64,000 nucleotides of DNA from Neocallimastix lanati (nom. inval.) (Eukaryota; Neocallimastigomycota; Neocallimastigomycetes; Neocallimastigales; Neocallimastigaceae): positions 3,052,501-3,116,500 of the forward strand of contig JACVTC010000001.1 of the NCBI GenBank assembly GCA_016946835.1. The letters run 5' to 3'. The notes beneath the pieces were generated by a model. The model was not told the origin of the DNA. It did not search any database and saw only the letters and a program-made list of their open reading frames with translations. This document shows, one piece after another, positions 59,451 through 64,000 of this stretch (position 1 is the first letter of the stretch; every line of letters begins with the position of its first letter). The position numbers were made by a program, and so were the translations under genes.

Positions 59451-59781
59451 TATATATAATTAATTATTAATAAAATAAAATAAAATAAAATAAAAAATTA
59501 AGCTTTTATAATATGTAAAATTTATTGAATTTATTAATTAGTTATTTTGTATAGAGTAAATTACGTTAATTAAAGCCACTAATGTATACATTATTAAAAA
59601 ATAGAAAAAAACAGAAAAAAAAAATTTTTTCCTATCAATATATAATATATTATTTAAAATGGATGATCCCTTTTTTTTTTTTTATTTTGTTTTATTTTAA
59701 AATTTTTTCCGAAAGATTTAATTAAAAAGTTTAAATCTTACAATAATAAAAAAAATTTATTATTATTTATTATTATTATTA

Positions 59782-59823
<42 letters not shown>

Positions 59824-60466
59824 AATAATTAAAACAAATTTAAATAAATAATAAAAAAGAAAACTGAAAAGATGAATGAATGAATGATAATTTTTTTTTA
59901 AATTTTAAATAAATAAATTAAAAAAAAAAAAAAAACATTAACAAATAATTATTTAATTTTTAATAAAAAAAAATTTTTTTTTTATTATTTATTTAAAATT
60001 AATATTTTGAATTAAATTAAATTTTAAAATGAAAATCTATTTAAATATTTATATTTATATTTTACAAAATAAAATAAAATAAAAAAATATATATAAAAAA
60101 AAAAAAAGAGTGAGAAATTTTGTAAATTTAAAAGATTCATTAAAATTAAATATTGTTATTATCATTATCATTATTATTAATTAATTTAACTCTTAATAGT
60201 CATATTATATTGCAAAATTGAGATAAAGATAAAAAAAAAAAAAAAAAGATTAAACAGAATCCTTTTTATATTTTAAAAATACAATATATATTTATTCCAA
60301 ATGTAAATATAAAGTTAATTCAAAACTCCATAATATTTTACTTTCTATATTTAATGATAATTTTCAACAAAAAAAAAATATATATATATATATATATATT
60401 TAAATATTTATTTAACATTGAACAACATCCATTATATATATTTAGTATTGATAAGCTTAAAGTATT

Positions 60467-60503
<37 letters not shown>

Positions 60504-61153
60504 TTTTGTTATTCAAAATATTATTAAATATAAATTAATATTTTAAGAAAATAATTATATATCATTTAAGGCCGTTTAATAATATTATTATTACTTATGT
60601 AATTATATTAACCAAACAAAAAAAAATGTGGTTAATCTAAAGATGTTTATAAAAAAATTTTTTTTTATTAACGATATTTAATATTAATATAACATTTTAT
60701 ATATAACTTTATTATTTAAAAACTTTAAATAACATGAATATTAAAAAGATATAATATAAAAAATCTTATATTAATATCAATACATAATCATTATAGAATT
60801 TAATAATTGAATTGTTTTTTATGAATATAAATATAATAATAATATATGAATATATATAATAAATTTATTTAAAAATAATTGAAAAAGCATTATTAAATAT
60901 TTATTATATTTTATTTAAATGAAATAAATGAAAAAAAAAAAAAAAAATATATTTCTATATATATATTTTTTATAAATTTATTAATTTTCTAAAAAAAATA
61001 TGAAATTTATTATAAAAACAAATGAATTAAGGATTGAAAATATTGTAGTTAAATATATAAATAATATTTATATAGATTTACTAAGAACTTAATAAAAATA
61101 GGGATTGTTTGGAAAATGAATAGATGATTAACCTTTATATGACAAAATTTAAA

Positions 61154-61190
<37 letters not shown>

Positions 61191-61589
61191 GATAGAGTCC
61201 AAAAAGAAATAATAACACTAATTAATTTAACTAATTTATTTAAAAAATATAAAATTAAACTATTAAAATATATTTGATTTAAATATTATTAAAATAAATT
61301 AATAATATATTAATTAAAAATTTGTTTATTATTTTTTTTTTTTTTTATTTATTTATTTATCTTTACACATATTCAAAGAAAGTTCATTAATTTATGTTTT
61401 ATGATAATATATTTACGAATGTGGTTCATTTCGCCAATTTTTAAAATACAAATTTTCAATACGCCATTTATTTTTAATGGCTTGTAAAATTTTTTGTTAA
61501 CGCCATAAAAAATTATAATACAATTAATTTTAAAATAAATAAATGTATAAATTAATAAATAAATAGATAAATAAATAAAGAATATAATA

Positions 61590-62072
61590 ATAAAAATATA
61601 TAAAATAAAATAAAATAAATAGTAGAATATGAATATAAAGTACAGATTGAATAAAATAAAATAATATAAAATAAAATAAAATAAATAGTAGAATATGAAT
61701 ATAAAGTACATATTTAATAAAATAAAATAAAATAAATAGTAGAATATGAATATAAAGTACGTATTTAATAAAATAAAATAAAATAAATAGTAGAATGTGA
61801 ATATAAATTACAGATTGAATAAAATAAAATAAAATAAAATAAATAATGAAGTAATATAAAAGAATAAAGTATTAATAAAAATAAAATAAAATAAAATAAA
61901 ATAAAATAAAATAAAATAAAATAAAATAAAATAAATAGTAGAATATTAAAAATAAAGTACAGATTGAATAAAATAAAATAAAATAAAATAAAATAAAATA
62001 AATAGTAGAATATTAAAAGTAAAGTACAGATTGAATAAAATAAAATAAAATAAAATAAAATAAAATAAATAT
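61590..62072. repeat. Minisatellite with (AAAAT)n spacers, about seven units
   Basis: Core AATAGTAGAATATGAATATA plus AAGTACAGATTGAATAAAAT, each followed by a variable number of AAAAT pentamers. The first four units carry ATATGAATATAAAGTAC, and the last two carry ATATTAAA-TAAAGTAC, so there are two sequence classes. One unit (about 61845-61880) is degenerate. The minus ORF across it is an artefact. Confidence 0.92.
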
Positions 62073-62521
62073 CTATTATTAATTTTTATTAAAGAATATT
62101 AAAGATCAATGTTTTCGAAATGAAAATTTTTTACATTTTTATTATATTCAATTAATGATGTAGTTTAATATTATTGGTAGTTAATAATCTCATTAAATAT
62201 AAATGATTTTTTGCTTTCTAACATATATAATTAAATAAAACATTTTATTTTTAAAAATAAATTGTCTTTAATATTCTTTAATAAAAAAAAATAATAAATA
62301 TTTATTTTATTATATATACTTGTACTTTTATAATATTACATTTAATATTTATTTTATTTTATATACTTGTACTTATATTATTACATTCTTTATTTATTTA
62401 TTTATTTATTTTACAAATAATTGAAAAACTAATTTTTCAAAATTAAAATTACGAATAATATTGGACAATTAATATAATAATTATAATTATATAATTAAAA
62501 AATATTTATAAAAATATAGAA

Positions 62522-63946
62522 ATGGAAGAAAATTTAATTATTGATATAAGTGAATCCAACAAAGGAAAAGAACAAATTATTATTAATAAAAAATATAAAT
62601 TTAATTTTTCATATAAAAGAAAAGATAATTCCAAAGTGTATAAATGTACAGAATATAAAAAAATAAATAAATGTAAATCTTTTATTATTTTAAACGATAA
62701 GAAAGAAATTTTAAAGTATAATAGTTCACATAATCATCCTGAAAATGAATACGATGTATCCCTATCTATAATGAAACATAAAATTAAAGATGGAATTGAA
62801 AAAAGTTCAATTCCTTTTGGTATAAAAATAAAACCCCTATATAATAAAATTTCTAAAGAAATGGGACTTATATGTCCAAAATATAATTCAATTAAATCCC
62901 AAATATCAAGAAATTTAAATAAAAAACTACCATCCAATGTAACAACATTTGCTGAAATTCCAAGTGAATCTGAATATTATAAAACAAAGCGAGGTGAAAA
63001 TTTTATGATATTCAAAAATTCTAATTTAATAATTTTTCAATCCCCTTTTCAAGCAAAATTATTTAGGGAATATAATGATGATATATTTGTTGATGGTACA
63101 TTTTTTATTGCCCCTAAATTTAGTTATCAAGTATTTATTACAAGAACTTATGCTAAAGAATTAGATAGTTTTTACACTACTTCTTTTGCAATATTAAAAA
63201 ATAAAGAACAAGAAACATATAAAATGTTATTTGAAAAATTGAAAAAAAATGCTAATACATGTAACAATAATATTAGAATTGAACCAAAAAATTTGCATTG
63301 TGATTTTGAAAGGGCCATATCTAAAGCAGCAAAAACAATATTTCCTAATACAAATATTAAATATTGCATTTGGCATTATAAAAAAACACTAGAAATTAAA
63401 AAAAATAAATTATGCTATAATGAAGTAAAAAATAATAATAATATATTTATTTATTATAAAGCTATTTCAAATTTACCATTTATAAATCCTGAATATATAT
63501 TTGATATTTATGTTATAATTAAAATTAAATCCATTAAAAATAATTATTGTCAATTTTTAAAATTTTTAGAATATTTTTATAAAACATATTTAATTGATTA
63601 TGATATGAAAATTTGGAATTATTATAATAATATAGAACATATAACAAACAATGCCTCAGAATCACTCAATAATTATTTAAATAATTTATTTCCAACAAAA
63701 CCATCTTTTTATGAATTAATAGATAAATTAAATGAACTTGAACATTTATCATATTATGATTATCAAAGAAAAATAAGAGGAATTTGGAAAATAAAAAAAA
63801 GAGCAATAAATAAAGCTAATGAAATCAGTGTCTTAATTGAACGCTTCAAAAGTATTGAAGCCAAGTTAATTGATGCTAAATGTGATAGAAATAAAATTAT
63901 TAATTTGTGGTTTGATTGTTTAACTAATTTAAATAATATAATATAA
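62522..63946 (+). CDS. FLYWCH zinc finger + MULE-type transposase domain protein, 474 aa
   Basis: An intact single-exon frame from ATG 62522. Residues ~22-73 form a FLYWCH/WRKY-GCM-like DNA-binding finger with C42, C51, H70 and H72 (KYKFNFSYKRKDNSKVYKC, then HNHPEN). The central part is a Mutator-like (MULE) DDE transposase core: D191 in FVDGTFF, D261 in CDFERA, CxxH in YCIWHYKK (C282, H285) and E380 in NNASESLNNYLN. All three acidic positions are therefore present. The C-terminal helical region runs to residue 474, with no SWIM zinc finger seen. Proteins of this type excise and insert Mutator-like DNA transposons in the nucleus, and some are domesticated transcription factors (FAR1/FHY3 type in plants). 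I could not confirm terminal inverted repeats because the window ends 54 bp after the stop. Codons are AT-biased like the neighbouring genes. Confidence 0.9.
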   Translation: MEENLIIDISESNKGKEQIIINKKYKFNFSYKRKDNSKVYKCTEYKKINKCKSFIILNDKKEILKYNSSHNHPENEYDVSLSIMKHKIKDGIEKSSIPFGIKIKPLYNKISKEMGLICPKYNSIKSQISRNLNKKLPSNVTTFAEIPSESEYYKTKRGENFMIFKNSNLIIFQSPFQAKLFREYNDDIFVDGTFFIAPKFSYQVFITRTYAKELDSFYTTSFAILKNKEQETYKMLFEKLKKNANTCNNNIRIEPKNLHCDFERAISKAAKTIFPNTNIKYCIWHYKKTLEIKKNKLCYNEVKNNNNIFIYYKAISNLPFINPEYIFDIYVIIKIKSIKNNYCQFLKFLEYFYKTYLIDYDMKIWNYYNNIEHITNNASESLNNYLNNLFPTKPSFYELIDKLNELEHLSYYDYQRKIRGIWKIKKRAINKANEISVLIERFKSIEAKLIDAKCDRNKIINLWFDCLTNLNNII

Positions 63947-64000
63947 ATATTACTTTATAATAAATAATTAAGAAATAAGGAATGACCAAATGAAATAATC
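63947..64000. other. 3' flank of the transposase-like gene, cut by the window end
   Basis: Only 54 bases. The last ~20 (AATGACCAAATGAAATAATC) are less AT-rich. Read in reverse they give TTTCATTTGGTCATT, which weakly resembles GTTCATTTCGCCAATT at about 61424-61439. This may be chance. Confidence 0.3.

Larger units (their letters stand above)
56945..62521. other. Gene-free AT-rich region, about 5.5 kb
   Basis: No supportable gene. It begins with the (AG)n/poly-T 5' flank of the 8-Cys gene. Frequent AnTn junctions lie at about 57984-58003, 58108-58127, 59124-59140, 59618-59632, 59965-59982 and 60650-60668. Three tandem 38-bp units lie at about 59349-59450, (TTA)n at 59759-59822, and a minisatellite at 61590-62072. 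The stretch 61370-61540, with ACGCCATTTA and TTAACGCCATAAA words, is less AT-rich and may belong to the 5' region of the transposase-like gene that follows. Confidence 0.65.

Overview
The window looks like eukaryotic nuclear DNA from an extremely AT-rich fungus, most likely an anaerobic gut fungus (Neocallimastigomycota). The signs are: intergenic DNA that is almost only A and T, with very long A/T homopolymers and (TAA)n or (AAAT)n microsatellites; proteins rich in Asn, Ser, Lys and Glu; a secreted Ser-rich protein with a GPI-type tail; a large ankyrin-repeat pseudogene; and a dense retroelement load. No tRNA, rRNA or CRISPR was seen. Dictyostelid DNA is the main alternative. The assignment is inference, since no search could be run.

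Layout. 1-735: 3' end of an acidic Glu/Lys/Asn-rich gene. 2861-7420 (minus): a 1519-aa disordered Asn/Ser/Gln-rich protein with seven copies of an 18-aa repeat. 7.4-17.9 kb: gene desert of simple repeats. 17.9-24.2 kb: decayed repeats, namely two copies of an unnamed ~0.4 kb repeat, a dead LINE 3' end, and an ankyrin-repeat pseudogene split by homopolymers and by a ~270-bp (TAA)n tract. 26639-28060 (plus): an intact 473-aa orphan protein. 29.9-39.2 kb: a LINE (non-LTR retrotransposon) graveyard on the minus strand. It holds one nearly full-length degraded copy, an endonuclease fragment with a ~400-bp direct duplication, and three 5'-truncated copies stacked head-to-tail, two of them with open reading frames. 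40080-41425 (minus): a two-exon gene for a Ser-rich cell-surface protein. 41.4-50.2 kb: desert with a perfect 87-bp inverted repeat and a decayed peptide-coding repeat. 50.3-50.9 kb: another LINE tail (plus). 51.2-53.2 kb: a shattered Ty1/copia element. 56105-56944 (minus): a small secreted or anchored 8-Cys protein. 62522-63946 (plus): an intact FLYWCH + MULE transposase-type protein.

How it fits together. There are only about six intact genes in 64 kb. They look like independent monocistronic fungal genes, two of them for surface or secreted proteins, spread through AT-rich DNA that retroelements colonise and that homopolymer and trinucleotide expansion then erodes. The most interesting material is the stacked LINE array with its shared 3' termini and conserved C-terminal region, the perfect palindrome, and the way dead coding sequence is being turned into A/T tracts.
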